Positions 6,495 through 14,532 are shown, numbered from the stretch's first letter. The stretch: 14,890 nucleotides of DNA from Lachnospiraceae bacterium (GCA_017416055.1 JAFQDI010000003.1:1-14890); one strand, 5' to 3'. The notes: generated by a model not told the origin, from the letters alone. Translations and numbers: made by a program.

Positions 6495-9400
6495 ATGGAA
6501 AAAGATCAGCTTCTGACCACGCTTTATCGGAAAGCCTGTCAGCGGGTATCATCTTCCCCGGAAAACTGGCAGCGTTTTTTGCAGAGTGCTTCCAGAAATT
6601 TCCACCTGCGCTTTGATGAGCAGGTGCTGATCTATCAGCAGAAACCGTCAGCAACAGCTGTGTTTGAACTGGATCAATGGCGGAGCAGATATGGACGGAG
6701 GGTAAATCGCGGAGCCCGCGGAATCGCTGTTTTCGGTGAGGTGGAAAACGGCAGACAGCAGATCCGCTACTATTTTGATCAGTCTGATACCCATCCGGGC
6801 TACCAGAGCAGGCCGGTTTTGCGGTGGGAGATGAAATCGGAGGACGAGCCGGCAGTCATTGAAACACTGGAAAATACCTTCGGAGAACTGGAACGAAAAG
6901 GGGACGTTGGTGAGGCAGTCATCTCAGCTGCTTCTAATCTGGCGGAGGATAATCTAAAGGAATATCTCAGCCATCTGAAAAGTCTTTCTGAGGGCAGTCT
7001 GATCGAGAAAGAAACGCCGGAGAAACAGGAAGAGGTCATTAGACGTTTGGTTGCGCGCTCTGTTGCCTGCATGATCATGTCCCGGCTTGGATTGGGTGTC
7101 TCTCTGTATCCGGAAGTGAATGATTTTTCGGACATCTGCTATTTTAATCAACAGGAAGCAGTCACGCTGATCGGAAGTGCCAGCAGTGACATTGCGCGGA
7201 TGGCACTGTCAGAGATCTCACGGACAATCGGAAACAATGAGCGTGACAATCGCATCTTTGAGAACCGCGGAGATATCATCTATAATATGGCCATCAACCG
7301 CAAAGGAGGAGAAAAACATGGAAGTGACTTATCGAATGGAGGGGAGAGTAATGGTTCCCAACGTGAGCCTGCCGAAACAGGAGGAGACGGATCTGGGTCA
7401 GTATGCACGGATGAGAGAGCGGTTTCTGAAGAACAGCCGACGTCTGCTGTATTACCAGCTTCTGACCAATTGTCTCCTCTGCCAGCATCTGAAGGGGATC
7501 GAGAAACAGGCGACGGAGATGGAAATGAATCTGGTGAGACGGATGGCAAAGGAAGAGAGGGTGACCGAGGAGATGAAGAAAACGGATATGTTTCTGTGGA
7601 TCTCCCGCATGAACAGCATCCGAAACCGGGCGAAGGAGATCGTGATCAGCGAACTCATCATGAACTGACATTTTTTGACTGGAAAGCGGAGGACACACGT
7701 CTTCCGTTTTTTGGTTGGCATGATAAGAGTAGGGAAGTATTTCTGGCCTCGGATAAACTGCTGGCCGAAAAACAGGAGATCGAGGATTTTTACCAGACAC
7801 AGCCGGAAAAACAGGCATGGGTTGATTATATCCGATCGATCATCAATCCGGAGCCAACGAGTGTGCGGTTAAGTGACGGAACCATCGCCTGGTATCAAGC
7901 GCACAGCAACGGTGTTCTTCTTTGGGAGGGAACACAGGAGGAGAGAACATGGCAGTCCTTTTATCGGTGGTCCATGGTCGGAGATCTGTTTATCGGAATG
8001 CATCTGATGAGAGAACTGACGGAAGAAAATGCAAAGGAGCAGTGGACGCTTGAGGGGATCGCCATTGGAAGCGAGACCGAAAAGGATAAACAGACTTCCA
8101 TCTTTACGCAGGAAATCATTGATATCGCAATCCGCCGAGGCGGGGCGTACCGTGAGGGCTTGTTCCGTATCATGGAGCACTTTTCAGAAGATAGGAATGT
8201 GGAAGAAAACGTCAAATTTCTGAAAAAGGAATATGGCATCGGCGGAAGTTCCTATGCAGTTGTTGGAACAGACATCGGTGAGATGCATGACGGCAAGGGA
8301 CTGAAGCTGCACCGCGGATACGGTCCAGAGGCGGATGAACTTCTGCTCCCATGGAGAAAAGTGGCAAAACGAATCCATGAGCTGATCAGAGAAGGTGCGT
8401 ATGTTCTTCCCCGTCAGATGGAGGAGTACCGGGCATGGAAACAGGCGCGCGATGAAGAACGCGCGCGCTACCAGCCGGAAGAAAAAGAAACACCGAAGCC
8501 GATACCGGCTCCGTTACCCACTGTACCGCCTTCGCCGGAAAAAGTGGAGGAAACGGCGGTACAGGAGGTCATCACCTTTCTGTATAAGGAAGGGGATAAG
8601 GTTTATATCGGGCTTGATCCGTATGAAATTCTGTTTCTTCATGAAGAGAACGTGATCCTGCAGGATGCGCGTTATCCCCTGTTCCAGAAGGAGATGAGCC
8701 GTCCGGAATTTGAACAGAAACTCATAGAAAATCCGCTTAACAGCCGGTTAGTGATCAGAAAAGTCATCGAGGTACACGATGAGGAATCGGAACTGGAAGA
8801 GGCAAAGTCGCTGATCATCGAATACGGAATGAGGGAGTTCTGTACCGATGAAGAAAAGAAGAAGCCGATCGAACAGCTGAAGGACCTGCTTCCGGATCTG
8901 TCGGATATTTCCCGTATTGAGCTGGCGTGTTCTACTACGGAAGATGAGAAGCACATGGTCGTGGTCACCGCAGACCTTACGCGGAATGCCCTTGAATGGT
9001 ATGTGGATGAGGAGAAACTGGATGCGGTGATCTATCCTTCCTTACGCCGTCTGATCGATGAAGAACTGAAATTCTTATCTTATGATGATCTGGTTGGCTG
9101 CGTAGATCTGGAGGAGATAGTTGGCAAGGAAAAGGAAACGGAAACCGATATCATCCAACCGAAGCCGGTCAGCCGCATCGACTTCGATCTGCCTGCTCAC
9201 CCAATCGGCTATGCTGTGCCGAAGGAGCGGTGTGCGCAGAACATTGAGGCAATCCGCGTGCTGAAACAGATAGAGAAGGAGAACCGCTTAGCCACCGCAG
9301 AGGAGCAGGAAATCTTGTCCCGGTATGTGGGATGGGGAGGTCTCTCCGAAGCCTTTGACAGCCAAAAGTGGCCGGAGGAATACGGAAAACTTCAAATGGT

Positions 9401-10514
9401 GATGACTCCGGAGGAGTTTAAGTCGGCCAGTGCCAGCACACTGACCGCTTTTTTTACGCCGACGGATGTGATCGAAGCGGTGTACAGGGCGTTGGGAAAT
9501 ATGGGCTTTACCGAGGGAAACATCCTTGAGCCAAGCTGCGGCATCGGTCATTTCTTCGGTATGCTGCCGGAAGAAATGAAGCAGAGCCGTCTGTATGGTG
9601 TTGAGCTGGACAGCATATCCGCACGGATTGCCGGGCAGTTGTATCAGACGGCATCGGTGATGGAAAGCGCATTTGAAAAAGCAGAGCTTCCCGACAACTT
9701 CTTTGACGTGGTGGTCGGAAATGTACCTTTCGGAGATTACGGAGTCGTTGACCGGAAGTACGAAAAGAATCATTTTCTGATCCATGACTATTTCTTTGCC
9801 AAGTCGTTAGACAAGCTCCGTCCGGGAGGCGTGATGGCACTGATCACGTCAAAAGGTACCATGGACAAAAAGAATGAGGAAGTGCGCCAGTATCTTGCTG
9901 ACCGTGCAGAGCTTCTTGGCGCGATCCGTCTCCCGACATCAACCTTTGTCGGGAACGCAAATGCAAGGGTGACCAGCGATATCCTGTTTCTTCAGAAACG
10001 GGAGCGGATCATCCATGCCGAGCAGGACTGGATTCATCTGGATGTCGATGAAAACGGGGTGACGATCAACCGCTACTATCTTAAACACCCGGAAATGATC
10101 TTGGGAAAAATGGAATTGGTCAGCACCCAATATGGGTATGACAGTGCCTGTATCCAACAGCCGGGCACCGATCTTGGCGAATTGATGCTGAATGCGGCTG
10201 ACCGGATCAAGGGCACCATAACGGAGGTGGATCTGAGTGAAACGGAAGGAGAACTCAAATCCATTGCCGCAGATCCGGCAGTGCGCAACTTCTCCTACAC
10301 GATTACGGATGGCACTATCTATTTCCGTGAAAACTCCCGTATGTATCCGACAGAAATTTCCGAAACCGCAAAGAAGCGGATCAGTGGAATGATCGGCATT
10401 CGTGATACGTTAAGAGAACTGTTAAAGATTCAGGTAGACGGAGCACCAGATACCGCAGTGGAGGAAATACAGAAACTTCTGGACCGGAAGTACGATGCGT
10501 TTACACGGGAGTAA
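6495..10514 (+). CDS. Large ICE polyvalent protein: ArdC-like N-terminus plus N6-adenine DNA methylase domain, helicase half absent
   Basis: The protein has 1339 residues; AGGAGG at 6483-6488 supports ATG 6495. Residues about 20-80 (FDEQVLIYQQKPSATAVFEL, then WRSRYGRRVNRGARGI) resemble the ArdC-type N-terminus of mobile-element proteins. About 275-391 is a Gly/Glu/Asp/Ser-rich disordered linker, which overlaps tnpV in another frame. About 510-650 (KEYGIGGSS, HDGKGLKL) is a conserved block of these polyvalent proteins. The methylase domain lies at about 920-1210: FFTPTDVIEAVY, SAM-binding ILEPSCGIGHFF (from 1010) and the NPPF-type motif NVPFGDY (1076-1082), where the second residue is V. Relatives continue after YDAF into an SNF2-type helicase and commonly exceed 2000 residues; here TAA follows YDAFTRE. 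It probably methylates or protects element DNA during transfer. Truncation is inferred from family architecture. Confidence 0.85.
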   Translation: MEKDQLLTTLYRKACQRVSSSPENWQRFLQSASRNFHLRFDEQVLIYQQKPSATAVFELDQWRSRYGRRVNRGARGIAVFGEVENGRQQIRYYFDQSDTHPGYQSRPVLRWEMKSEDEPAVIETLENTFGELERKGDVGEAVISAASNLAEDNLKEYLSHLKSLSEGSLIEKETPEKQEEVIRRLVARSVACMIMSRLGLGVSLYPEVNDFSDICYFNQQEAVTLIGSASSDIARMALSEISRTIGNNERDNRIFENRGDIIYNMAINRKGGEKHGSDLSNGGESNGSQREPAETGGDGSGSVCTDERAVSEEQPTSAVLPASDQLSPLPASEGDRETGDGDGNESGETDGKGREGDRGDEENGYVSVDLPHEQHPKPGEGDRDQRTHHELTFFDWKAEDTRLPFFGWHDKSREVFLASDKLLAEKQEIEDFYQTQPEKQAWVDYIRSIINPEPTSVRLSDGTIAWYQAHSNGVLLWEGTQEERTWQSFYRWSMVGDLFIGMHLMRELTEENAKEQWTLEGIAIGSETEKDKQTSIFTQEIIDIAIRRGGAYREGLFRIMEHFSEDRNVEENVKFLKKEYGIGGSSYAVVGTDIGEMHDGKGLKLHRGYGPEADELLLPWRKVAKRIHELIREGAYVLPRQMEEYRAWKQARDEERARYQPEEKETPKPIPAPLPTVPPSPEKVEETAVQEVITFLYKEGDKVYIGLDPYEILFLHEENVILQDARYPLFQKEMSRPEFEQKLIENPLNSRLVIRKVIEVHDEESELEEAKSLIIEYGMREFCTDEEKKKPIEQLKDLLPDLSDISRIELACSTTEDEKHMVVVTADLTRNALEWYVDEEKLDAVIYPSLRRLIDEELKFLSYDDLVGCVDLEEIVGKEKETETDIIQPKPVSRIDFDLPAHPIGYAVPKERCAQNIEAIRVLKQIEKENRLATAEEQEILSRYVGWGGLSEAFDSQKWPEEYGKLQMVMTPEEFKSASASTLTAFFTPTDVIEAVYRALGNMGFTEGNILEPSCGIGHFFGMLPEEMKQSRLYGVELDSISARIAGQLYQTASVMESAFEKAELPDNFFDVVVGNVPFGDYGVVDRKYEKNHFLIHDYFFAKSLDKLRPGGVMALITSKGTMDKKNEEVRQYLADRAELLGAIRLPTSTFVGNANARVTSDILFLQKRERIIHAEQDWIHLDVDENGVTINRYYLKHPEMILGKMELVSTQYGYDSACIQQPGTDLGELMLNAADRIKGTITEVDLSETEGELKSIAADPAVRNFSYTITDGTIYFRENSRMYPTEISETAKKRISGMIGIRDTLRELLKIQVDGAPDTAVEEIQKLLDRKYDAFTRE
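7318..7668 (+). CDS. tnpV: TnpV family protein, gene wholly embedded in the methylase gene in another frame
   Basis: The protein has 116 residues and starts at ATG 7318, preceded by a perfect AAGGAGG (7303-7309, spacer 8 nt). I recognise TnpV, first named on Tn4451-type mobilisable elements: an N-terminal MEVTYRMEGRVMVPNVSLP, then GQYARMRERFLKNSRRLLY, an internal helical region, VTEEMKKTDMFLWISRMNSI and a final RNRAKEIVISEL. Order and length match the family. Its molecular function is not established, though a role in recombination or transposition has been assumed from its location. The gene lies in the +1 frame relative to the 1339-residue ORF, whose matching part (residues about 275-391) is low-complexity and looks disordered. 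Both frames are open throughout, so the DNA is dual-coding. Family assignment is from remembered family features, not a search. Confidence 0.85.
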   Translation: MEVTYRMEGRVMVPNVSLPKQEETDLGQYARMRERFLKNSRRLLYYQLLTNCLLCQHLKGIEKQATEMEMNLVRRMAKEERVTEEMKKTDMFLWISRMNSIRNRAKEIVISELIMN

Positions 10515-10521
10515 GGTGCGG

Positions 10522-10617
10522 ATGAGAAATGTTTATGAGGAGGCTACAAGAGAGAACAGAGAAAAGAGACAGAAGGGGATGAGAAAACGTGAAGCAGACA
10601 AAAAGAAAGAGAGATAA
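10522..10617 (+). CDS. Small basic ORF overlapping the virB4 start, possible tail of a lost upstream gene
   Basis: A 31-codon reading frame, MRNVYEEATRENREKR followed by a Lys/Arg/Glu-rich tail, ends at TAA 10615-10617, 29 nt inside virB4. It may be a real leader peptide coupled to virB4, but its frame is also open upstream of the ATG. The composition resembles the charged C-terminal tails of PrgI-family proteins, which usually sit just before virB4 in these ICEs. A remnant of such a gene is my preferred but weak reading. Confidence 0.25.
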   Translation: MRNVYEEATRENREKRQKGMRKREADKKKER

Positions 10618-12895
10618 CTACCGGGTGCCGAAGTCGGTGCAGGACTTGCTCCCGGTGACGAAGGTGTGGAAGGACGGGACGTTTCAGGTGGGAAGCGGTT
10701 TGTTTTCAAAAAGTTACCGGTTCTCAGATATCAACTATCGTGTGGCTTCCGATGTGGATAAAGAGGACTTATTTTCCAAGTATTGTGCATTACTGAATGC
10801 TCTCGATCCCAATGCGGAGATCAAGATCACCATCAACAACCATACGCTCAATCAGCGGGAGTTGGAGGAGAACGTGATGATCCCCATGAGGGGAGATCTA
10901 CTGGATGAATACCGCATGGAGTACAATGAGGTGCTGAGGGACAAGATGCTTGGCGAGTACCGGTTCAAGCAGGAGAAGTATATCACCGTGATGGTGAGAA
11001 AGAAAAGCGTGGAGGAGGCACGCGGGTATTTTAGGCGTGTGGGAGCGGAGCTGGGATCGAGGTTTGCTGCGCTCGGTTCCGTCTGCGAGGTGCTGGATGC
11101 GAAGGAGAGACTGCGTATTCTCCATGATGTGTACCGAACCGGCGAGGAGGAAGTGTATCATCTGGATCTTTCTGACCTGATGAGAAAGGGACATGATTTT
11201 CGGGACTATATCTGTCCGGACGGCATGGAGCAGCACCGTGACTATCTGATGATCGGAAACAAGTACGCAAGGGTGCTGTATCTGAAAAACTACGCCAACG
11301 TGGTCACTGACGAGCTGATCTCCCAGCTTACCGACATGAGCCGGAACATGATGCTGTCCATCGATGTGACGGCGATCCCGCCCGATGAGGCGATCAAGGA
11401 TATCCAGAAGAAGCTCTTGAGCGTAGAGACAAACATCGCCAACTGGCAGAAACGGCAGAATGCCAACAACCACTTCACAGCAATCATCCCTTATGACATG
11501 GCCCTGCAGCGAAAGGAGACCACGGATTTCCTTGACGATCTGGTCTCCCGTGACCAGCGGATGATGATGGTGACGCTTACTCTGTTTCACCTGGCAGACA
11601 GTAAGGAGCAGCTTGATCAGGATACGGAGCGGTTCCAGTCCATTGCCAGAGAACGGCTATGCCAGCTGGCGGTGATGAACTATGAACAGATGGATGCGTT
11701 TCAGACTGTGCTTCCGGTGGGACCGAGAAGGGTCCACGCGACAAGAACGCTCAACACAGAGAGTCTGGGTATCCTGATCCCGTATAAGACACAGGAGGTA
11801 CAGGAGAAGGGAGGGATCTATATGGGGGAGAATGCAATCTCCGGGAATCCCATCGTGTGTAATCCTGACAATTTGATGAATCAGTCCATGTTTCTCTTAG
11901 GGGTACCCGGAGCGGGCAAGTCGTTCTTTGCGAAGCTCCTTATCACCTTCCTTGCGCTGGCGACCGATGACGATATCCTCGTGTGTGACCCGGAGAGCGA
12001 GTACACGTCGTTAATCGAAGCGTTGGGCGGATCAGTGATCCGGATTGCTACCGGTGGAAGCGACCATGTGAATGCCATGGACATGACCGAAGGATACGGC
12101 AACAAGAATCCCATCGCGGACAAATCGGAGTTCATTTTGTCTTTGGTGGAGCAGATCGACAAACAGGGAATACGCGCCCATCAGAAGTCACTGATCGACC
12201 GTTGTGTAGAACTGTGTTTTCGTGAAGCGAAAACATCCGGGAGAGTACCTACGCTGTGTATGCTTAGAGAAAAACTGATGGAACAGCCGGAGCAGGAGGC
12301 GGGGGAACTGGCTCTTGCGCTGGAGCTGTTCACCGATGGCTCACTTGATATCTTCGCCCATGAGACTAACGTGGATACTGTCAACCGTATCCAGTGTTAT
12401 GACATCCATGAGCTGGGGCCGCAGCTGAAACCGGCAGGGCTTTTGACGATCACCGATGCCATGTTAAACCGTGTGGCGATGAATGCGAGAAAGGGAAGAA
12501 AGACCCATATCGTGATCGATGAGTTTCATGTGGTTTACGAGAACGAGTACAGCGCGAATTTCTTTAGCAGTGCATGGAGGCAGTTCAGAAAACGAAACGC
12601 CCAGCCCTGCGCAATTACCCAGAATGTCACTTATCTTTTGGATTCACCACAGGCCAACTCGATGCTTGCCAACTCGGAATTTGTGGTGATGCTTAATCAG
12701 GCCGCGCAGGATCAGGCAAGATTATGTGAGCTTTTGAACATCTCCGGCAACCAGAGACAGTTCTTCAACAATGTGTCGCCGGGATCGGGGCTCATGAAGT
12801 ATGGAGGAATTTTTGTGCCTTTCGTAAATCAGTTTCCGAAGGATACGAAGCTGTATAAGTTAATTACGACAAAGCCGGATGAACGGCTGGAGTAA
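10589..12895 (+). CDS. virB4: VirB4-type conjugation ATPase (CD1110-like)
   Basis: The protein has 768 residues, close to the usual length, so it appears intact. The start is GTG 10589 with AAGGGG at 10573-10578; an in-frame TGA at 10580 excludes any earlier start. The N-terminal part has VPKSVQDLLPVTKVWKDGTF and SYRFSDINYRVAS, typical of the ICE VirB4 family. Walker A is GVPGAGKS (438-445), and Walker B is HIVIDEFH with Asp644/Glu645. SAWRQFRKRNAQPCAITQNV is the characteristic block after Walker B, and the C-terminus TTKPDERLE is family-like. It powers assembly and substrate transfer of the conjugative type IV secretion channel on the inner face of the membrane. The VirB6-like, PrgI-like and coupling-protein genes that normally precede it are absent from the window. 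The stop overlaps the ribosome binding site of the next gene. Confidence 0.93.
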   Translation: MKQTKRKRDNYRVPKSVQDLLPVTKVWKDGTFQVGSGLFSKSYRFSDINYRVASDVDKEDLFSKYCALLNALDPNAEIKITINNHTLNQRELEENVMIPMRGDLLDEYRMEYNEVLRDKMLGEYRFKQEKYITVMVRKKSVEEARGYFRRVGAELGSRFAALGSVCEVLDAKERLRILHDVYRTGEEEVYHLDLSDLMRKGHDFRDYICPDGMEQHRDYLMIGNKYARVLYLKNYANVVTDELISQLTDMSRNMMLSIDVTAIPPDEAIKDIQKKLLSVETNIANWQKRQNANNHFTAIIPYDMALQRKETTDFLDDLVSRDQRMMMVTLTLFHLADSKEQLDQDTERFQSIARERLCQLAVMNYEQMDAFQTVLPVGPRRVHATRTLNTESLGILIPYKTQEVQEKGGIYMGENAISGNPIVCNPDNLMNQSMFLLGVPGAGKSFFAKLLITFLALATDDDILVCDPESEYTSLIEALGGSVIRIATGGSDHVNAMDMTEGYGNKNPIADKSEFILSLVEQIDKQGIRAHQKSLIDRCVELCFREAKTSGRVPTLCMLREKLMEQPEQEAGELALALELFTDGSLDIFAHETNVDTVNRIQCYDIHELGPQLKPAGLLTITDAMLNRVAMNARKGRKTHIVIDEFHVVYENEYSANFFSSAWRQFRKRNAQPCAITQNVTYLLDSPQANSMLANSEFVVMLNQAAQDQARLCELLNISGNQRQFFNNVSPGSGLMKYGGIFVPFVNQFPKDTKLYKLITTKPDERLE

Positions 12896-12905
12896 GGAGT
12901 GTGTT

Positions 12906-13967
12906 ATGTCAAAGCAGAAAGACAGGATGAATCATAAGCGGGAAGTCGTGGCGGTGATGTTTGAAGGGGCAGACCGTACCGGAATTGTCACCGAGCGGAT
13001 GCGATCATTGTATGACAAGGGCAGGAGCGGAACACAGAGCGGTCAGGAGGGGCAAATGGAAACGGCCTCTCCTGAGAGAGAAGCAGCTGAAACGCTGCAG
13101 GAAGAAATGGAATGCGTACCGCAAAAGAGTATTCATACAGTCAGACAGGTGAACCGGACGGCAGAGCGGATTAAGCGGGTGAAGGAGATCAAGGGAACGG
13201 CGAGCCATGTTCCAACTGCTCGCACAGCCGGAACATCAAAAACCGTACCAGCCGGAGGAAAGGCAACCGTGGTCGGTGCAGGAAAAAGCCCAGCCAAGGC
13301 CGCGAAGAAAGTGAAAGAACTGGCAGTAAGCGCGGCAAAGGCGGTTTATCAAGGGATCAAATCCGGATGGGCTTTACTTGCGGCGGCTGGAAGTGTTGCC
13401 GTGTTGGTCATTCTCCTGATTTGCATGGTGGGGATGATTCTGGGATCAACCTTTGGGATTTTCTTTACAGGAACGGAGGGGACCGGAGAACGGACAATAC
13501 GTACCGTGATGTATGAATTGGATGCGGAATATGAGCAGATGATTTCGGGGATTCAGAGCTCACATGAACATGATATCCTGGAAATGCATGGAAAGCGTCC
13601 AGAGTGGAAAGATGTGCTTGCCATTTATGCGGTAAAAACCAATCTTGATTCCAATGATCCGGAAGAGCTGATCACCATGACAGCTCAGAAGGAGAGGAAA
13701 CTGCGGGATATTTACTGGGATATGTGCAGTGTCAGTTCAAATATGGGTACTGAGTGGCGAATCGTCACGATAACCGTAGTTGGCAAAGACGGCAAGGAGA
13801 AGGAGAAAAAAGTGCTCAGGGAAGTGACTGTGCTGACGATACGGACAGACAGTGCAACGGCAGATCAGATGGCAGGAAGATATTTTTTTGATTGGGAGCA
13901 AAGGGAATTGTTGGATGAACTGATGGACAGTGGGAATGATCCTTTTTGGGCGGCAATCATTCCTTGA
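12906..13967 (+). CDS. CD1108-type ICE membrane protein, C-terminally truncated (peptidase domain missing)
   Basis: 353 residues remain, starting at ATG 12906 after AAGGAG (12894-12899), directly at the virB4 stop; the in-frame ATG at 12879 lacks a good site. The N-terminal 150 residues are cytoplasmic-like: charged and Lys/Ala-rich (SPAKAAKKVKELAVSAAKA). One membrane helix follows (about residues 155-182), then an extracytoplasmic domain with VLAIYAVKTNLD, MTAQKERKLRDIYWDMCSVSS and MAGRYFFDWEQRELLDELMD. In related CD1108 proteins this is followed by a cell-wall hydrolase domain (NlpC/P60 or CHAP) that opens peptidoglycan for the conjugation channel. Here the match runs to DPFWAAII and then P-stop at 13965. 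The gene is therefore probably non-functional as a hydrolase, though the stub could still insert in the membrane. Family is confident; truncation is inferred from family architecture. Confidence 0.85.
   Translation: MSKQKDRMNHKREVVAVMFEGADRTGIVTERMRSLYDKGRSGTQSGQEGQMETASPEREAAETLQEEMECVPQKSIHTVRQVNRTAERIKRVKEIKGTASHVPTARTAGTSKTVPAGGKATVVGAGKSPAKAAKKVKELAVSAAKAVYQGIKSGWALLAAAGSVAVLVILLICMVGMILGSTFGIFFTGTEGTGERTIRTVMYELDAEYEQMISGIQSSHEHDILEMHGKRPEWKDVLAIYAVKTNLDSNDPEELITMTAQKERKLRDIYWDMCSVSSNMGTEWRIVTITVVGKDGKEKEKKVLREVTVLTIRTDSATADQMAGRYFFDWEQRELLDELMDSGNDPFWAAIIP
13932..13964. repeat. Inverted repeat at the truncated end of the CD1108-type gene
   Basis: GGAATGAT (13933-13940) and ATCATTCC (13956-13963) are perfect 8-bp arms around a 15-nt spacer, with one flanking G-T wobble. 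The right arm ends one base before the stop codon. No T-tract follows, so it is a poor terminator. It lies exactly where homology to the protein family appears to end, so it may mark the recombination or repair event that joined the element to the flanking DNA. Confidence 0.45.
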
Positions 13968-13972
13968 CTATG

Positions 13973-14191
13973 CTATTCCAATTCTTCAATAAGCTTTTTC
14001 GCACGCTCATAGGAGGCACGCTCTATCTCTTTGATTTCCTCAGCAGTATATTTGTAATAGAACGAGGGAGGGTGTGGAAGGATATATTGCTGGATGGAAT
14101 GATAATACCAGTAGTCCATGCGCTTCAATTTCCGATTAAAGCGATATCGTTGGATTCGTTGCTTAATACGCCGGAAGATCTGTTTTTTCAT
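13973..14191 (-). CDS. Small hypothetical protein, 72 residues
   Basis: I do not recognise this protein. On the minus strand ATG (14189-14191) is preceded by AAAGGAG at the right distance, a strong ribosome binding site that makes the gene credible despite its size. The N-terminal half is very basic and aromatic (FRRIKQRIQRYRFNRKLKR, then MDYWYYHSIQQYI); the C-terminal third is acidic and helical (KEIERASYERAKKLIEELE). No membrane segment or signal peptide is present. Its stop lies 5 nt from the stop of the truncated CD1108-type gene, which converges on it, so it is the first gene of the flanking DNA. It is divergent from the XRE regulator gene, and the 107 nt between them may contain promoters for both. 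Nucleic-acid binding is possible from the charge but is not shown. Confidence 0.6.
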   Translation of the reverse strand: MKKQIFRRIKQRIQRYRFNRKLKRMDYWYYHSIQQYILPHPPSFYYKYTAEEIKEIERASYERAKKLIEELE

Positions 14192-14220
14192 GCGCTCTCC
14201 TTTACAAGGGGATAATGATA

Positions 14221-14242
14221 TAGTGAGGTGCTTTATAGTGAG
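14221..14242. repeat. Two direct copies of TAGTGAG in the divergent intergenic region
   Basis: TAGTGAG occurs at 14221-14227 and 14236-14242, with start points 15 nt apart, each followed within several bases by CTTTA. They lie between the divergent small gene and the XRE gene. They may be regulatory half-sites on one face of the helix or chance repeats in AT-rich DNA. Confidence 0.3.
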
Positions 14243-14257
14243 TTACGCTTTACGGAT

Positions 14258-14274
14258 TGATTATATTATAATCA
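14258..14274 (+). promoter_or_regulatory. Palindromic candidate operator overlapping the -10 box of the XRE gene
   Basis: TGATTATA and TATAATCA are perfect 8-bp arms around a single T. The right arm contains a consensus TATAAT (14267-14272), 26 nt before the ATG at 14299. A weak -35 (TTACGC, 14243-14248) lies 18 nt upstream. A palindrome over the -10 box directly before a Cro/C1-type gene fits autoregulation. Part of the symmetry could be accidental in such AT-rich sequence. Confidence 0.5.
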
Positions 14275-14298
14275 TATCATAAAAGCAACGAGGTAGAG

Positions 14299-14532
14299 AT
14301 GATGGAACGTGGAAATTTAGTCTTTATGCTGGAATCAATTCTAAAAGAACGTGGGATTTCTAAGAATCAGATATGTAAGGTGTTGGAAATTCCAAGAAGT
14401 AATTTGAATCGATATTGCCGGAATGAATTTCAACGGATTGATGCAGGATTAGTTTGTAAACTGTGCGAATACCTGGAAATCGATGTCGGAGATTTAATTA
14501 AATATGAGAAAGCAGAGAAGCCGAACAGCTGA
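14299..14532 (+). CDS. XRE/Cro-type helix-turn-helix regulator (YozG-like)
   Basis: The protein has 77 residues. ATG 14299 is followed at once by a second ATG (14302), which is better spaced from GAGGT (14290-14294), so the real start may be the second. The protein is essentially one HTH domain: LESILKERGISKNQICKVLE, then IPRSNLNRYCRNEFQRID as turn and recognition helix, then AGLVCKLCEYLEIDVGDLIKYE. The ending VGDLIKYE is typical of the short HTH family that includes YozG. It would bind DNA as a small transcriptional regulator; its target is unknown, but the palindrome over its own -10 box is a candidate. The gene is AT-rich compared with the ICE genes and is followed by a strong terminator, so it is a monocistronic unit of the flanking DNA. 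Confidence 0.85.
   Translation: MMERGNLVFMLESILKERGISKNQICKVLEIPRSNLNRYCRNEFQRIDAGLVCKLCEYLEIDVGDLIKYEKAEKPNS

Noticed and set aside
7294..7818. Long minus-strand open frames across the tnpV/methylase overlap
   Set aside because: Unlike tnpV they match no family and have no good start site; their openness follows from the constrained composition of the dual-coding stretch.
7675..7872. 65-codon plus-strand frame after tnpV
   Set aside because: No ribosome binding site and an Arg/Trp-rich composition typical of an out-of-frame reading; the methylase frame here carries conserved polyvalent-protein sequence.
8445..8466. Inverted repeat GCGCGC-N10-GCGCGC inside the methylase gene
   Set aside because: It encodes normal residues (QARDEERAR) in frame, and short GC-repeat symmetry of this kind can arise by codon use; nothing suggests a regulatory role.
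10898..11590. A 230-codon minus-strand open frame inside virB4
   Set aside because: virB4 is full-length with intact Walker motifs; the antisense frame is histidine/leucine-rich shadow sequence with no support.
10589..12895. A conjugative origin of transfer or a relaxase near virB4
   Set aside because: No relaxase motifs in any frame, and the short spaces around virB4 hold no convincing oriT-like repeat set.
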